Source of the DNA: a bacterium
GTDB taxonomy: Bacteria; Cyanobacteriota; Sericytochromatia; S15B-MN24; UBA4093
Reading direction: 5' to 3'
NCBI GenBank assembly: GCA_017744355.1
Contig: JAGIBK010000010.1
Span: forward strand, 22,391 to 86,390
Length of the DNA stretch: 64,000 nucleotides
Each line of letters opens with the position of its first letter. The first letter of the stretch is position 1. Both the position numbers and the translations under genes were made by a program. Below are positions 8,537 to 17,715 of the stretch, piece by piece. The notes below the pieces were generated by a model, which worked only from the letters and a program-made list of their open reading frames with translations, was not told the DNA's origin and did no database searches.

Positions 8537-10087
8537 ATGGAGCCCGACGTCGAAAACCCCAGCGAGCTGCTGGAGCGCCTCTTGATCTGCCTGTCGGGTC
8601 TGGGGGACATGGCCGCCGAGATCACGAGCAATTCGAACCTGAAGGGCTCCATGCGCACGGTGCTGCGCATGATCAAGGGCACCTTCGCCATCTCGAAGGC
8701 CGCCATCGTCCAGTGCCAACCCGAGACCCGCCGCCTCACCATGCTGGCGGCGATCGGCGTCGAAGAGCGCCTGGTGCTCAAGCTGAGCGATCGCGCCGAG
8801 CGCTTCTGGCTCTCCAACGACACCCCGCTCGACATGGAGGCCATGGAGCAGGAGCCCGCCCTTCGGCAGTTCCTCGCCCAGAACGAAGAGGTGCTCGCGC
8901 AACTGCCGACCACTCTCTGGATTCCTCTTGTCATGAAGGGGCAGTTCTACGGCCTGTTGGTCCTCTCGGACAAGCTGGGCGGGACGTCCTACTCGGCGAC
9001 CGACCGGGATCTGCTGGGGGTCATGGCGCGCCAGATCGCGGTCGCCCTCCACAACCACTCTCTCAACTTCAAGCTGGATCTCAAGGTCGTCGAGCTGGAG
9101 CGCCTGCACGAGATCTCGAGCATCATCCACTCCAGCCTCAACCGCCAGACCATCGTCCGCGAGCTGGTCGGCAACGCGGTGTCGCTGCTCAACGCGCGGC
9201 GCGGCATCCTCATGAGCTACGACGAGCACGCCGAGCAGTTCGAGTTCGAGGCCGCCTTCGGCTTCACCTACTGGTCGGTCGGAGCCCGCTTCAAGGTCAG
9301 CGAGCTGTGGCTCGAGGACGTGCTCAGGTCGGGCGAGGGCCAGATCTGGCACGACCCGCTCATGATCCCGGCCGAACTCGACAGCTTCACCTGCCTCGCG
9401 GTGCCCATCAAGGTCCGGGACCGGGTGGTGGGCGTCCTCGCCGTCTTCGACAAGGAGGCGGGGATGGGCATCGGCTCGTTCACCGACAGCGATTGCCAGC
9501 TGCTCTCGGCGCTCGCGGTCCAGGCCGCGGCCAGTATCGAGAATGCGCGTCTCTACGAGCTCGCCACCGTCGACGGCCTCACCAAGCTCTACATCCGGCG
9601 GCACTTCGAGCAGCGCTTCGTCGAGGAGATGCGGCGCTCCCAGCGCTACGGCTCGCCGCTGTCCTTGATGATGATCGACATCGACTTCTTCAAGAAGTTC
9701 AACGACACCTACGGCCACGCCACCGGGGACGACGTCCTCAGGCTGGTGGCGGCCGTCATCCGCAAGTGTGTCCGCGAGGACCTGGACATCCCCGCGCGCT
9801 ACGGCGGCGAGGAGATGATGGTCCTGATGCCCGAGACCGGCCCGGAAGGCGCCATGCTGCTCGCCGAGCGCATCCGCCATGCCATCGAGACGACGGATTT
9901 GCCCGGCCCCAACGGCGAGACCCTGCACGTGGCGGTCTCCATCGGGGTGGCGAGCTTCCCCGAGCACGCCAACACCGAGGAGGCCCTGATGGAGTTCGCC
10001 GACCAGGCCCTTTACGCCTCCAAGCGCGGCGGCCGCAACCGGGTCACCCTCTACTCCTCCGAGGCCGCTCCGCAAGAGATCTCTTAG
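8537..10087 (+). CDS. GAF-GAF-GGDEF diguanylate cyclase
   Basis: 516 residues. Two GAF-type sensory domains (about 25-175 and 190-335) precede a GGDEF domain (about 345-505). The domain keeps ATVDGLTKLYIRRHFE and the metal site MIDIDFFKKFND. The signature is GGEEM where GGDEF/GGEEF is usual, so the last position is methionine. The inhibitory RxxD site 5 residues upstream is replaced by EDLD, suggesting no product inhibition. It probably makes cyclic di-GMP in response to a ligand of the GAF domains and follows the partner-switch genes in the same direction. Confidence 0.85.
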   Translation: MEPDVENPSELLERLLICLSGLGDMAAEITSNSNLKGSMRTVLRMIKGTFAISKAAIVQCQPETRRLTMLAAIGVEERLVLKLSDRAERFWLSNDTPLDMEAMEQEPALRQFLAQNEEVLAQLPTTLWIPLVMKGQFYGLLVLSDKLGGTSYSATDRDLLGVMARQIAVALHNHSLNFKLDLKVVELERLHEISSIIHSSLNRQTIVRELVGNAVSLLNARRGILMSYDEHAEQFEFEAAFGFTYWSVGARFKVSELWLEDVLRSGEGQIWHDPLMIPAELDSFTCLAVPIKVRDRVVGVLAVFDKEAGMGIGSFTDSDCQLLSALAVQAAASIENARLYELATVDGLTKLYIRRHFEQRFVEEMRRSQRYGSPLSLMMIDIDFFKKFNDTYGHATGDDVLRLVAAVIRKCVREDLDIPARYGGEEMMVLMPETGPEGAMLLAERIRHAIETTDLPGPNGETLHVAVSIGVASFPEHANTEEALMEFADQALYASKRGGRNRVTLYSSEAAPQEIS

Positions 10088-10162
10088 GCCTTTTGCACTA
10101 GTAGCTCGCTTGGCCCCTCCCTAGCATGGCTCCGCCGGATGCCATCGCAGAGGAGGGGCTTC

Positions 10163-12403
10163 ATGTCGCAACCAATCGCACAGACCCATGCGCAGCCGAT
10201 CGCAGACCATCTGAGTACCGGGGCTCACCTCCAGAACGCGCAGTTCCCCATCGAGGGCATGCCTCTCGAAGGCGTCGCACCCCTCTTGGGGCCGGTCACG
10301 TGGGGGGCGGTGCTCGCCTCCCTCTTGGTGCTCGGCTACTCCATGCTGCTCGCGCGCAACGTGGTCATGCAGCCCGCGGGCAACGCGCGCATGCAGGAGA
10401 TCTCGGGGGCCATCCAGGAGGGGGCCATGGCCTACCTCAACCGCCAGTACCGCACCATCGCGGTGGTCGGGGTGGTCCTCGCGATCCTCTTGGGGCTCGC
10501 CTTCAGGAGCCCGGTGCCTGCCATCGGCTTCGTCATCGGGGCGGTCTTCTCGGCGGCTGCCGGCTACGTGGGCATGAACATCTCGGTGCGCGCCAACGTC
10601 CGGACGGCCCAGGCCGCCGAGAAGGGCCTCGCCTCGGCCCTGTCGGTGGCCTTCAAGGGCGGGGCGGTGACGGGTATGGCGGTCGTGGGCCTGGGGCTCT
10701 TGGGGGTGGCGGGCATCTTCCTCGCCCTCTGGAACGGCCCCGGCGAGGTCGATACCTTCAACATGGCCATCGAGGGCCTGGCCTTCGGGGCCTCCTTGAT
10801 CTCGCTGTTCGCGCGCCTGGGTGGCGGCATCTTTACCAAGGCCGCCGACGTGGGAGCGGACCTGGTGGGCAAGGTCGAGGCGGGGATCCCCGAGGACGAC
10901 CCGCGCAACCCGGCCGTCATCGCTGACAACGTGGGCGACAACGTGGGCGACTGCGCGGGGATGGGGGCTGACCTCTTCGAGACCTACGTGGTCACCATGA
11001 TCGCAGCCATCCTCTTGGGTCAGATGGCTTTCCCCGGCTCGTCGATCGGGGTGCTGATGCCCCTCGCGCTCGGCGGCGCCGCCATCGTGGCCTCGATCGT
11101 GGGGTCCTGGTTCGTCAAGCTCGGGGCCAACAACGCCATCATGGGCGCCCTCTACAAGGGGACGCTGGTCTCGACGGCCATCTCGGCGGTGCTGTTCTTC
11201 TTCATCAACCAGGCGATCACGGGGCAGGTGGCCTTCTTCCTCGCGTCGCTGGTGGGGCTCGCCGTCATGGTCCTCATCACGGTGATCACCGAGTACTACA
11301 CCTCCACGGCGTATCGGCCGGTCAAGGAGATCGCGAAGGCCTCCCAGACGGGGGCCGCCACCAACATCATCTCCGGCCTCGCGGTGGGGATGGAGTCGAC
11401 CCTCGCGCCCATCCTCGTCATCGCGGCCGGCATCGCCGCGGCCTTCTTCTCGACCTCCTGGGTCGCCGAGCTGATCGCTGCCTCCTTGCCGCCCGGCGTG
11501 GTGCCTCCCAGCCCGCTCATCGTGGGGACGTACGGGATCGCGATCGCAGCCGTCGCCATGCTCTCGAGCACCGGCATGGTGGTCGCCATCGACTCGTTCG
11601 GGCCCATCACCGACAACGCGGGCGGCATCGCCGAGATGAGCCACATGCCGCGCGAAATCCGCACCATCACCGATAGCCTGGATGCGGTGGGCAACACCAC
11701 CAAGGCCGTTACCAAGGGCTACGCCATCGGTTCGGCGGGGCTTGCGGCCCTTGCGCTCTTCATCACCTTCACCCAGCGGGTGGACACGGCCTTTGCCGAG
11801 GAGGCCGCCCGGCTCGGTCGGAGCTTCGTGCCCATCGCCTACACCCTCCAGGATCCGCTCGTCATCATCGGCCTCTTCATCGGCGGGGTCTTGCCCTTCT
11901 TCGCCAGCTCCATGTTCATGAACGCGGTGGGCGAGGCGGCCCAGTCGGTCATCGTCGAGGTGCGCCGCCAGTTCCGCGAGATCCCGGGCATCATGGAGGG
12001 CGAGGCCAAGCCCGAGTACGGCAAGTGCGTTGACATCGTGACCCGCTCGGCCATCCGGCAGATGCTCTTGCCGGGTTTCCTCGCGGTGGCCGTGCCCCTG
12101 GTGGTCGGCTACGTGGCGGGCCCAAGAGCCCTGGGTGGGCTCTTGGCCGGGGCCATCCTCACGGGGCTCATGATGGCCCTCATGATGGCAACGGGCGGCG
12201 GAGCGTGGGATAATGCCAAGAAGTACATCGAGATGGGGGACTTCGGCGGCAAGGGCTCCGAGGCCCACAAGGCAGCGGTGGTCGGCGACACGGTGGGCGA
12301 TCCCTTCAAGGACACCGCGGGTCCCGCCCTCAATCCGATGATCAAGATCGTCAACATCGTGGCGCTCTTGATGATCGGCCTGATGGTCCACCGCGCCTTC
12401 TAG
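10163..12403 (+). CDS. hppA: Membrane-bound proton-translocating pyrophosphatase
   Basis: 746 residues with many membrane segments. Signature motifs include [32 protein letters not shown] near residue 255 and [17 protein letters not shown] near 707, which bind Mg-pyrophosphate. The segment [10 protein letters not shown] (near 512) has lysine and threonine at the positions that mark K+-independent H+-pumping enzymes. It hydrolyses pyrophosphate and exports protons. The start at 10163 follows AGAGGAGGGG; 8 more codons are open upstream. Confidence 0.93.
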   Translation: MSQPIAQTHAQPIADHLSTGAHLQNAQFPIEGMPLEGVAPLLGPVTWGAVLASLLVLGYSMLLARNVVMQPAGNARMQEISGAIQEGAMAYLNRQYRTIAVVGVVLAILLGLAFRSPVPAIGFVIGAVFSAAAGYVGMNISVRANVRTAQAAEKGLASALSVAFKGGAVTGMAVVGLGLLGVAGIFLALWNGPGEVDTFNMAIEGLAFGASLISLFARLGGGIFTKAADVGADLVGKVEAGIPEDDPRNPAVIADNVGDNVGDCAGMGADLFETYVVTMIAAILLGQMAFPGSSIGVLMPLALGGAAIVASIVGSWFVKLGANNAIMGALYKGTLVSTAISAVLFFFINQAITGQVAFFLASLVGLAVMVLITVITEYYTSTAYRPVKEIAKASQTGAATNIISGLAVGMESTLAPILVIAAGIAAAFFSTSWVAELIAASLPPGVVPPSPLIVGTYGIAIAAVAMLSSTGMVVAIDSFGPITDNAGGIAEMSHMPREIRTITDSLDAVGNTTKAVTKGYAIGSAGLAALALFITFTQRVDTAFAEEAARLGRSFVPIAYTLQDPLVIIGLFIGGVLPFFASSMFMNAVGEAAQSVIVEVRRQFREIPGIMEGEAKPEYGKCVDIVTRSAIRQMLLPGFLAVAVPLVVGYVAGPRALGGLLAGAILTGLMMALMMATGGGAWDNAKKYIEMGDFGGKGSEAHKAAVVGDTVGDPFKDTAGPALNPMIKIVNIVALLMIGLMVHRAF

Positions 12404-12412
12404 CGCGATCGG

Positions 12413-12443
12413 TCTCTCTCCGCCCCCGGCGGGGCGGGGAGAG
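12413..12443 (+). terminator. Terminator after hppA
   Basis: A GC-rich hairpin (TCTCTCCGCCCC with GGGGCGGGGAGA) lies 10 bases after the hppA stop. It has no long T-run. Confidence 0.6.
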
Positions 12444-12482
12444 CCTGGCAAACCTGTTCCTTATCGTCTCTGGGAGAGAATC

Positions 12483-13256
12483 TTGCTCGAGTGGTTGCTC
12501 AGGCTCGTCGGCTACCTTAGCCTTTTCGCGGCCGTTTGCTATCTGGTCTACCTCTTCCTCCCCGTCGAGGAGGGAGGCCTGCGCAGTCGTATCGACGCCT
12601 GGGTCGAGGGCCTGTTTTCAGGCGACTTCAAACCCTTCGCCTCGTTCGCGGCTCCCCGCGCACGCATCGAGCAGCGCACGCCCGCCGAACAGGGGGCTGC
12701 CATGGCCCTCGTCGAGGGCTACGACGCGGACCACGCCGCCCGCATCGCCGCCACCGCCCGTCTCTTGGGTGAGGCGGCGGGCCTCGACGCTGAGGCCCTT
12801 GAGGCCCTGGTCGAGGCGGCCCACCTGCACGATGTGGGCGAGGAGGACTTCGCCGAGATCCTTTCGAAGCCTGGTCCCCTCTCGGTGGAGGAGCGCGATC
12901 GCCTGGGGGCTCACCCGCTCATCGGCGAGGCGATCGCCCGCACCCAGGCCCATCAGCCGGATGCGGCCTGGTGGGTGCGCTGGCACCACGAGCGCTTCGA
13001 CGGCACGGGCTATCCGGACGGCCTGGTCGGCGACGAGATTCCCCTTCCGGCGCGCATCCTGGCGGTGGCGGACGCCTTCGAGGCCATCACCCACGCGCGC
13101 CCCTATCGACAGGCGCTCGATCCCCAGGATGCTTTGACGGAGCTGCGGAACCTCGCGGGCCTGCACTACGACCCTCACCTCATCGCGCTCTTCACCGATA
13201 AGGTCTTCCCGGCCCTGGTCGAGCCTCGCAAGGCCGAGGACCTTGGGGTCCACTAA
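12483..13256 (+). CDS. Membrane-anchored HD-GYP phosphohydrolase
   Basis: 257 residues from a TTG start preceded by GGGAGAGA. One N-terminal membrane helix (residues 5-27) precedes an HD-GYP domain: AAHLHDVGE contains the HD dyad and HHERFDGTGYPDGL the GYP signature, followed by ILAVADAFEAIT. HD-GYP proteins hydrolyse cyclic di-GMP. With the GGDEF protein 4 kb upstream it could balance second messenger levels, but that link is inference. Confidence 0.8.
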   Translation: MLEWLLRLVGYLSLFAAVCYLVYLFLPVEEGGLRSRIDAWVEGLFSGDFKPFASFAAPRARIEQRTPAEQGAAMALVEGYDADHAARIAATARLLGEAAGLDAEALEALVEAAHLHDVGEEDFAEILSKPGPLSVEERDRLGAHPLIGEAIARTQAHQPDAAWWVRWHHERFDGTGYPDGLVGDEIPLPARILAVADAFEAITHARPYRQALDPQDALTELRNLAGLHYDPHLIALFTDKVFPALVEPRKAEDLGVH

Positions 13257-13293
13257 GAGCGTTCAGCAAAGAGATTCGTCTAGCGCTTGCGGC

Positions 13294-13968
13294 TCAGTCC
13301 ACGACGCTCACGCCGAGCAGGGCGGCGAAGTACTGGGACAGCTCGATGACCTGCCCCGCGTCGATCACCATCCCCTTGAGGTCGGCCGGTCGCACGTTGA
13401 TCCCTTCCAGCCGGGCGCCCCGGAAGTCGGCACCGACGAGCTGAGCGCTGGTCAGGTTCGCACCGCTCAGGTCGGAGCCCTTGAAGCTCACACCCCGCAG
13501 GTCAGCCCCCTGGAAGTCGGCTTCGCGCAGGATGCAGCGCTCGAAGCTGACGCTGTTGAACAGGGCGAAGCGAAACTGGCTGAAGTCGAGCTTGCAATCC
13601 ACGAAGCGCACGTCGCGGATCGTGGCTTCGTTGGCCTTGAGGCCGGTCATGCGGCCTTCGAGCACCTCGACCCGTTCGAGGGACGCATCCCCCAGATCCA
13701 GGTTGGAGAGGTCGCTGTGAGTGATGCGGACGTCCCGCAGCCGGGCGCGCTTCATGCGCGCGTCCGAGAGGCGCCCTTGCTCGATCAGCATGTACTCCAG
13801 CCGGAGGTCATCCCCCAGGCCCGCCGAGAAGTCCCAGTTCGAGAGGCACAGGTCGCTCAGTTGCGACCCCTTGCCGATCTCGAGTGGCAAAAGGGGCGCC
13901 TGCAGCGTCTCGGGAAGCTGCGGCGCCTGGATGAGGGTGGAAGCTGCTTTTTTGCGTAGATTGGCCAT
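13294..13968 (-). CDS. Pentapeptide-repeat protein
   Basis: 224 residues starting MANLRKKAAST. From about residue 60 it has repeated A(D/N)LXX units (LSNLDLGDASLERV, ADFQGADLRGVSFKGSDLSG, ANLTSAQLVGADFRGARLEG) that form a right-handed quadrilateral beta helix. Function is unknown for most of the family. There is no ribosome-binding site. A TATAAT box ends 7 bases before the ATG, so the mRNA may be leaderless. Confidence 0.8.
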   Translation of the reverse strand: MANLRKKAASTLIQAPQLPETLQAPLLPLEIGKGSQLSDLCLSNWDFSAGLGDDLRLEYMLIEQGRLSDARMKRARLRDVRITHSDLSNLDLGDASLERVEVLEGRMTGLKANEATIRDVRFVDCKLDFSQFRFALFNSVSFERCILREADFQGADLRGVSFKGSDLSGANLTSAQLVGADFRGARLEGINVRPADLKGMVIDAGQVIELSQYFAALLGVSVVD

Positions 13969-13974
13969 GGGTCG

Positions 13975-13983
13975 ATTATAACA
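13975..13983 (-). promoter_or_regulatory. Extended -10 promoter for a leaderless transcript
   Basis: On the minus strand the sequence reads TTGTTATAAT, then six bases, then the ATG at 13968. The TGn plus TATAAT pattern is an extended -10, and the expected start of transcription falls on the A of the ATG. The box overlaps the stop codon of the upstream gene. Confidence 0.55.
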
Positions 13984-14515
13984 AGCCTGCCTGGGTGAGG
14001 GTGCTGTCCACGTTGGCGCGGAAGTGAGGCCGGACCTGTTCGTCGTAGAGCTTGCCCAGGAGCGACCCCACGGCGACGCCGCCGAGGATCCCGAGGGCGG
14101 TGCCGAGGAAGGGGATGGGGATGAGGGTGCCCACCACGGCGCCCACCACCGAGCCCAGGGTGCCCGAGACGGTGTAGGCGAAGCCGTCGGCCACGGTGTT
14201 GACCGCGAACTGCTTCTTGGTGATGTTGCCGTGCGTGAGGTCGCCGTAGTTCGAAAAGGCCGCGAGCGGGAACGAGAGCAGCGCCGAGAGACCCGCCGTC
14301 TTGAGCAGGCCGAAGGGCGAGAGGATCTGCTTGAGCATGCCGCCGAAGGTGGTCTGGTACGCGCCGCCGGCCTTGGCGCTGCTGATGGCGGCGGCCTGGC
14401 GCATCTGGGGGACGCGGACGGCTGCGGGGGCACCTGCCGCGAGGCCCAGGGACTGGGGTGCCGGGCGCGAGTTGGGTGGGTAAGAGACCACCGGACTATT
14501 CAGACTGACGGCCAT
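13976..14515 (-). CDS. Hypothetical protein with glycine-zipper membrane segment
   Basis: 179 residues from MAVSLNSPVVSYPPNSRPAP, with GGGAGGT before the start. The N-terminal third is polar and proline-rich. Residues about 105-150 form a glycine-rich hydrophobic stretch (LGSVVGAVVGTLIPIPFLG, LGILGGVAVGSLLG), as in membrane-inserting glycine-zipper proteins. No family recognised. It lies directly upstream of the pentapeptide-repeat gene. Confidence 0.6.
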   Translation of the reverse strand: MAVSLNSPVVSYPPNSRPAPQSLGLAAGAPAAVRVPQMRQAAAISSAKAGGAYQTTFGGMLKQILSPFGLLKTAGLSALLSFPLAAFSNYGDLTHGNITKKQFAVNTVADGFAYTVSGTLGSVVGAVVGTLIPIPFLGTALGILGGVAVGSLLGKLYDEQVRPHFRANVDSTLTQAGLL

Positions 14516-14612
14516 GACGTACCTCCCGAGACGCGGATCGTTCCACGGGAGTTGTCGGGTGGGCGGCGCGTCCAGGCGGTAAACGCCTCGGCAAGGTTTC
14601 GTTAAATTTTGG

Positions 14613-15833
14613 CTACCAGCCCTTGAAGCCCCACCAGAACAGGCCCCACAGCTGCACCAGGGCACCGGCCAGGGTGACGGCCACGAGCAGAGGAGTGAGA
14701 CGGCCCTTGGTGCCCGAGGCGATGAGCAGCATGCAGAAGGGCAGGAAGTCCACCGAGTAGCGCCGGCCGAACTGGGCGTAGCCCGACCAGTAGTAGAACA
14801 GGTACATGGCGAGGATGCCGAGGCAGGCGGTGAGCGCGAGCAGGTCGAGGCGCTTGCGGTAGTCGGCCTTGAAGGCGAAGACCAGGGCGGGCAGCGAGAG
14901 GAAGATGCTGAAGCCATCCATGCTGGGGTCGAACCATGGGAAGGTCGGCAGGCGCTGGGGCAGCTTCAGGAAGTAGCCGTGGAACTCCTGGACGAAGTAG
15001 TTGAGGTGGAAGATGCCCCAGCGCAAGAACTCGGGGGGTGTGGTGTCGTAGATGACGCGCTTGTAGGCGTTGTCGAAGGGGGTGCCGAAGCGCGCGGCGT
15101 TGTAGAAGGCGTTGAAGGCCAAGAGCGCGCCTAGGGCCGCCGAGAAGGTCAGGCCCTTGTGCCAGAACGACTTGCCGCCCGTTTGGCGATCGTCGCGCAG
15201 CATCATGCCCGCAAAGAAGGGCAAGGAGAGGAGCACCGGCTGGCGCGAGAGGACGGCGAGGCCGAAGCCAAGGCCCACCAGCCATCCGCGCTGCTTGCCG
15301 AGCGTTTCGTGGATGGCGAGCATCAGACCGAGGACGGCGACCACGTGCATCATGGCCCAGGTGTTGCCGCTCTGCCCGCTGTAGAACCAGAACAGGGACC
15401 CCGCCCCGAAGAGCGCCGTCAGCCAGTAGCGCGCCTGGCCGAAAATCCCGAGGCGCGGCAGGGTGTCGTGCCAGAGGGCGACGGCCACGGCCCCCAGGGC
15501 CGCCGAGAACAGGGCCTGGTGGAAGCCGAGCCCGAAGATGGCGACGAAGGGCAGCATCAAGAGGGCCGGGGCGATGCCGTAGGCCACGTAGGCGTGCCCG
15601 TTCACGTGGGTCATCTCGAAGTGCTGCGGCGGGTTGATCAGCGCGAAGCTGCCGTGCAGCATGGCGTTCGCCAGGTGGACGTGGGCGTTGTAGGGCGTCC
15701 AGCGCAGGGCGCCCGAGAGGGCGTAGAGCCCCCAGAACACGAGGAAGACCCCGAGCAGCTCGCCCCAGCGCTGGGACGGTTGGCTCGGAGTCTCGGAGAG
15801 CGTCGTGGTGGCCGCTTGCGGCGTCTGCTGCAT
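14613..15833 (-). CDS. Multi-pass membrane protein, glycosyltransferase-like (GT-C type)
   Basis: 406 residues with about ten hydrophobic segments and conserved-looking loops with aromatic and acidic residues (LRWTPYNAHVHLANAMLHG, FWFYSGQSGNT, FNAFYNAARFGTPFDNAY, YYWSGYAQFGRRYSVDFLPF). The topology and the last motif resemble polyprenyl-phosphate-dependent GT-C mannosyltransferases. Substrate unknown. It starts 9 bases after motB and is probably cotranscribed with it. Confidence 0.6.
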   Translation of the reverse strand: MQQTPQAATTTLSETPSQPSQRWGELLGVFLVFWGLYALSGALRWTPYNAHVHLANAMLHGSFALINPPQHFEMTHVNGHAYVAYGIAPALLMLPFVAIFGLGFHQALFSAALGAVAVALWHDTLPRLGIFGQARYWLTALFGAGSLFWFYSGQSGNTWAMMHVVAVLGLMLAIHETLGKQRGWLVGLGFGLAVLSRQPVLLSLPFFAGMMLRDDRQTGGKSFWHKGLTFSAALGALLAFNAFYNAARFGTPFDNAYKRVIYDTTPPEFLRWGIFHLNYFVQEFHGYFLKLPQRLPTFPWFDPSMDGFSIFLSLPALVFAFKADYRKRLDLLALTACLGILAMYLFYYWSGYAQFGRRYSVDFLPFCMLLIASGTKGRLTPLLVAVTLAGALVQLWGLFWWGFKGW

Positions 15834-15842
15834 GATGCCCCT

Positions 15843-16694
15843 CTAGAAGCTGTTGCCGAAGGGGTTGGGGATGCCACTCCCCCCTTCGTTCGGGTTGCGG
15901 TTGAAGGGGTTGGCGGGACGGCCCTCGTTGGGGTCGCCGAACGCCGGGGCGAAGGTATCGGCCGTGGGCTCGGGTTTCGGCGTGAGCGCGGGCTTGGGGG
16001 CGCCTTCCTGGATGACGATGTCCACCCGGCGGTTCATGGCCCGGTGCTCGGGGGTGTCGTTGGGGAAGAGCGGCTTGAACTCGCCGTACGAGACGATTTC
16101 AAAGCGCTTGGCGGGGACATTGCCTGATTCCGAGAGGAACAAGGCGACGTTGGACGCGCGGGTGGCGGCGATGACCCAGTTGGAGGTGGCCTTGCCGCCT
16201 GCGCCGCGGACGCTGTCGGTGTGCCCCTCGATCCGGATGGCATTGGACTCGGTGGCGATCGCCTGGGCGATCTTGAGCAGGGCCGCCTTGCCCTCGGCCT
16301 TGATCTCGGTCGAGCCCAGGTCGAAGAAGGAGGTGTCCGCCAGCGAGATGACGAGCCCCTTGGAGTTGAGGTCGATCTTGACCTGGCTCTTGCCCTCGAA
16401 GGGGGCGAGGGCCTTCTTGATGACCTTGCTCTCCTCGGCGAGCTCGACCTCCGGCGTCACGTCGACGTCGAGGGGATCGACCTGCTTCTCCTGCTTTTCC
16501 TTCTTGGTCAGCGAGGTGTTGAGGCTCTTGGCGAGGCGCTCGAAGTTCTTGGCCGAGATCTTGCTCGACAGGGCGTACATGACGATGAAGAAGATGAGCA
16601 GGACGGTCATGAGGTCGGCGTAGGTGACGAGCCAACGCTCGTTATGCCGCTCTTCTTCGTCCCCGTCGCGCTCGACGCGCCATTCGCGGGCCAT
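15843..16694 (-). CDS. motB: Flagellar motor stator protein MotB
   Basis: 283 residues. One N-terminal membrane helix contains the proton-binding aspartate in WLVTYADLMTVLLIFFIVMY (residues 21-40). The C-terminal OmpA-like peptidoglycan-binding domain has IRIEGHTDSVRG, NWVIAATRASNVALFL and NRRVDIVI. It anchors the stator to peptidoglycan and forms the ion channel with MotA, whose gene ends 6 bases upstream. The N-terminus is unusually acidic. Confidence 0.88.
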   Translation of the reverse strand: MAREWRVERDGDEEERHNERWLVTYADLMTVLLIFFIVMYALSSKISAKNFERLAKSLNTSLTKKEKQEKQVDPLDVDVTPEVELAEESKVIKKALAPFEGKSQVKIDLNSKGLVISLADTSFFDLGSTEIKAEGKAALLKIAQAIATESNAIRIEGHTDSVRGAGGKATSNWVIAATRASNVALFLSESGNVPAKRFEIVSYGEFKPLFPNDTPEHRAMNRRVDIVIQEGAPKPALTPKPEPTADTFAPAFGDPNEGRPANPFNRNPNEGGSGIPNPFGNSF

Positions 16695-16700
16695 CGGGCG

Positions 16701-17519
16701 TTACTCCTGGAGGGTGGCGGTTTCGAGCCGGCCGGTGCCGCCCTTCTTGCCGCCCTTGCCCTTGCTGTCCTGGATGAGCTTGCGCGTCTCAGGAGGCAGC
16801 GAGGCCTTGAGCCGTTCGCGGATGGTGCGAGGGCTCGCGCCGCCGTGCATGGCCAGCACGATCTCGATCATGATCCAGCGCAGGCGCAGCTCTTCTTCGC
16901 TGAGCTTCTTGAGCTTGGTGGCGAGGGGCAAGAAGAGCAGGTTGGCGCTGGCGACGCCGTAGAGGGTCGCGACCATGGCGTGGCCGATCTCGGGGCCGAG
17001 GGCCTCGGGGTTATCGAGGTTGCCCATGATGGCGACCATCGACATGACGGTGCCCATGATGCCGAGGGTCGGCGCGTAGCCGCCCAGGGTCTCGAACACG
17101 TTGATGTTGTTGCGGTGCCGGCCGCGGATGCCGATCATCTCCGCTTCCAAGAGGTCGGTGATCTCCTTGGAGTCGAAGCCCTCGGCGATGTACTGGAGGC
17201 CGCGCTTGAGGAAGGGGTCCTTGACGTTCTTGAGTTCGGCGTGGAGGGCGTTGACGCCGCCCGAGCGCAGCCGGTCCGAGACACGGATCAAGGTGGCGAC
17301 GATGGAGGTCACCTCGAGCTTGGGGGAGCGGATCGCCTCGATGATCAGCCGGGGGATCCGGAGGACCTGCTTGGTCGGGAAGGAGAGGAGGGTCGCGGTG
17401 AAGGTCCCACCAATGACGACCACGGCGGCGTGGGAAGACCACAGGCCGCTGACGGAAGGGCCCTGCATCGCCAGCATGGCAAGCACGAACAGGGCCAGGA
17501 CGACGACACCGAACGACAC
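16701..17519 (-). CDS. motA: Flagellar motor stator protein MotA
   Basis: 272 residues from a GTG start with GAGGT upstream. Four hydrophobic segments and a large cytoplasmic loop are visible. VVVIGGTFTATLLSFP, RGLQYIAEGFD, GGYAPTLGIMGTVMSMV and GHAMVATLYGVASANLLFLP match the MotA/ExbB family. With MotB it forms the H+-driven stator. The C-terminal tail is basic and glycine-lysine rich. Confidence 0.88.
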   Translation of the reverse strand: MSFGVVVLALFVLAMLAMQGPSVSGLWSSHAAVVVIGGTFTATLLSFPTKQVLRIPRLIIEAIRSPKLEVTSIVATLIRVSDRLRSGGVNALHAELKNVKDPFLKRGLQYIAEGFDSKEITDLLEAEMIGIRGRHRNNINVFETLGGYAPTLGIMGTVMSMVAIMGNLDNPEALGPEIGHAMVATLYGVASANLLFLPLATKLKKLSEEELRLRWIMIEIVLAMHGGASPRTIRERLKASLPPETRKLIQDSKGKGGKKGGTGRLETATLQE

Positions 17520-17715
17520 GTGAACCTCGCGATCGCCTTCAAAAGGCCCACTCCAGGCTTGGGGGCCTTTCTTTCATTTACCCGACGCTCTTGGCGACCA
17601 AACGGCGCCGACCTCAGCCTATTCCCCCGAAAGGGCCGCCGCAAGGGCCTTTGTCACACCTCTTGCCCTCGCTCGCTCGTCACCCCACAATAAAGGGTTG
17701 ATCCAGGAGGGGTTC

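Noticed and set aside
8030..10075. 681-codon open frame antisense to the cyclase and STAS genes
   Set aside because: A shadow of the GC-rich coding strand. It spans several real genes and has no domain-like sequence.
10121..12451. 776-codon open frame antisense to hppA
   Set aside because: Its translation is low in complexity (H, D, G, R-rich), as expected from the GC-biased complement of a real gene. No start signal.
12483..13256. Pairing of the HD-GYP protein with hppA as one operon
   Set aside because: A hairpin terminator lies between them and the HD-GYP gene has its own leader, so co-transcription is uncertain.
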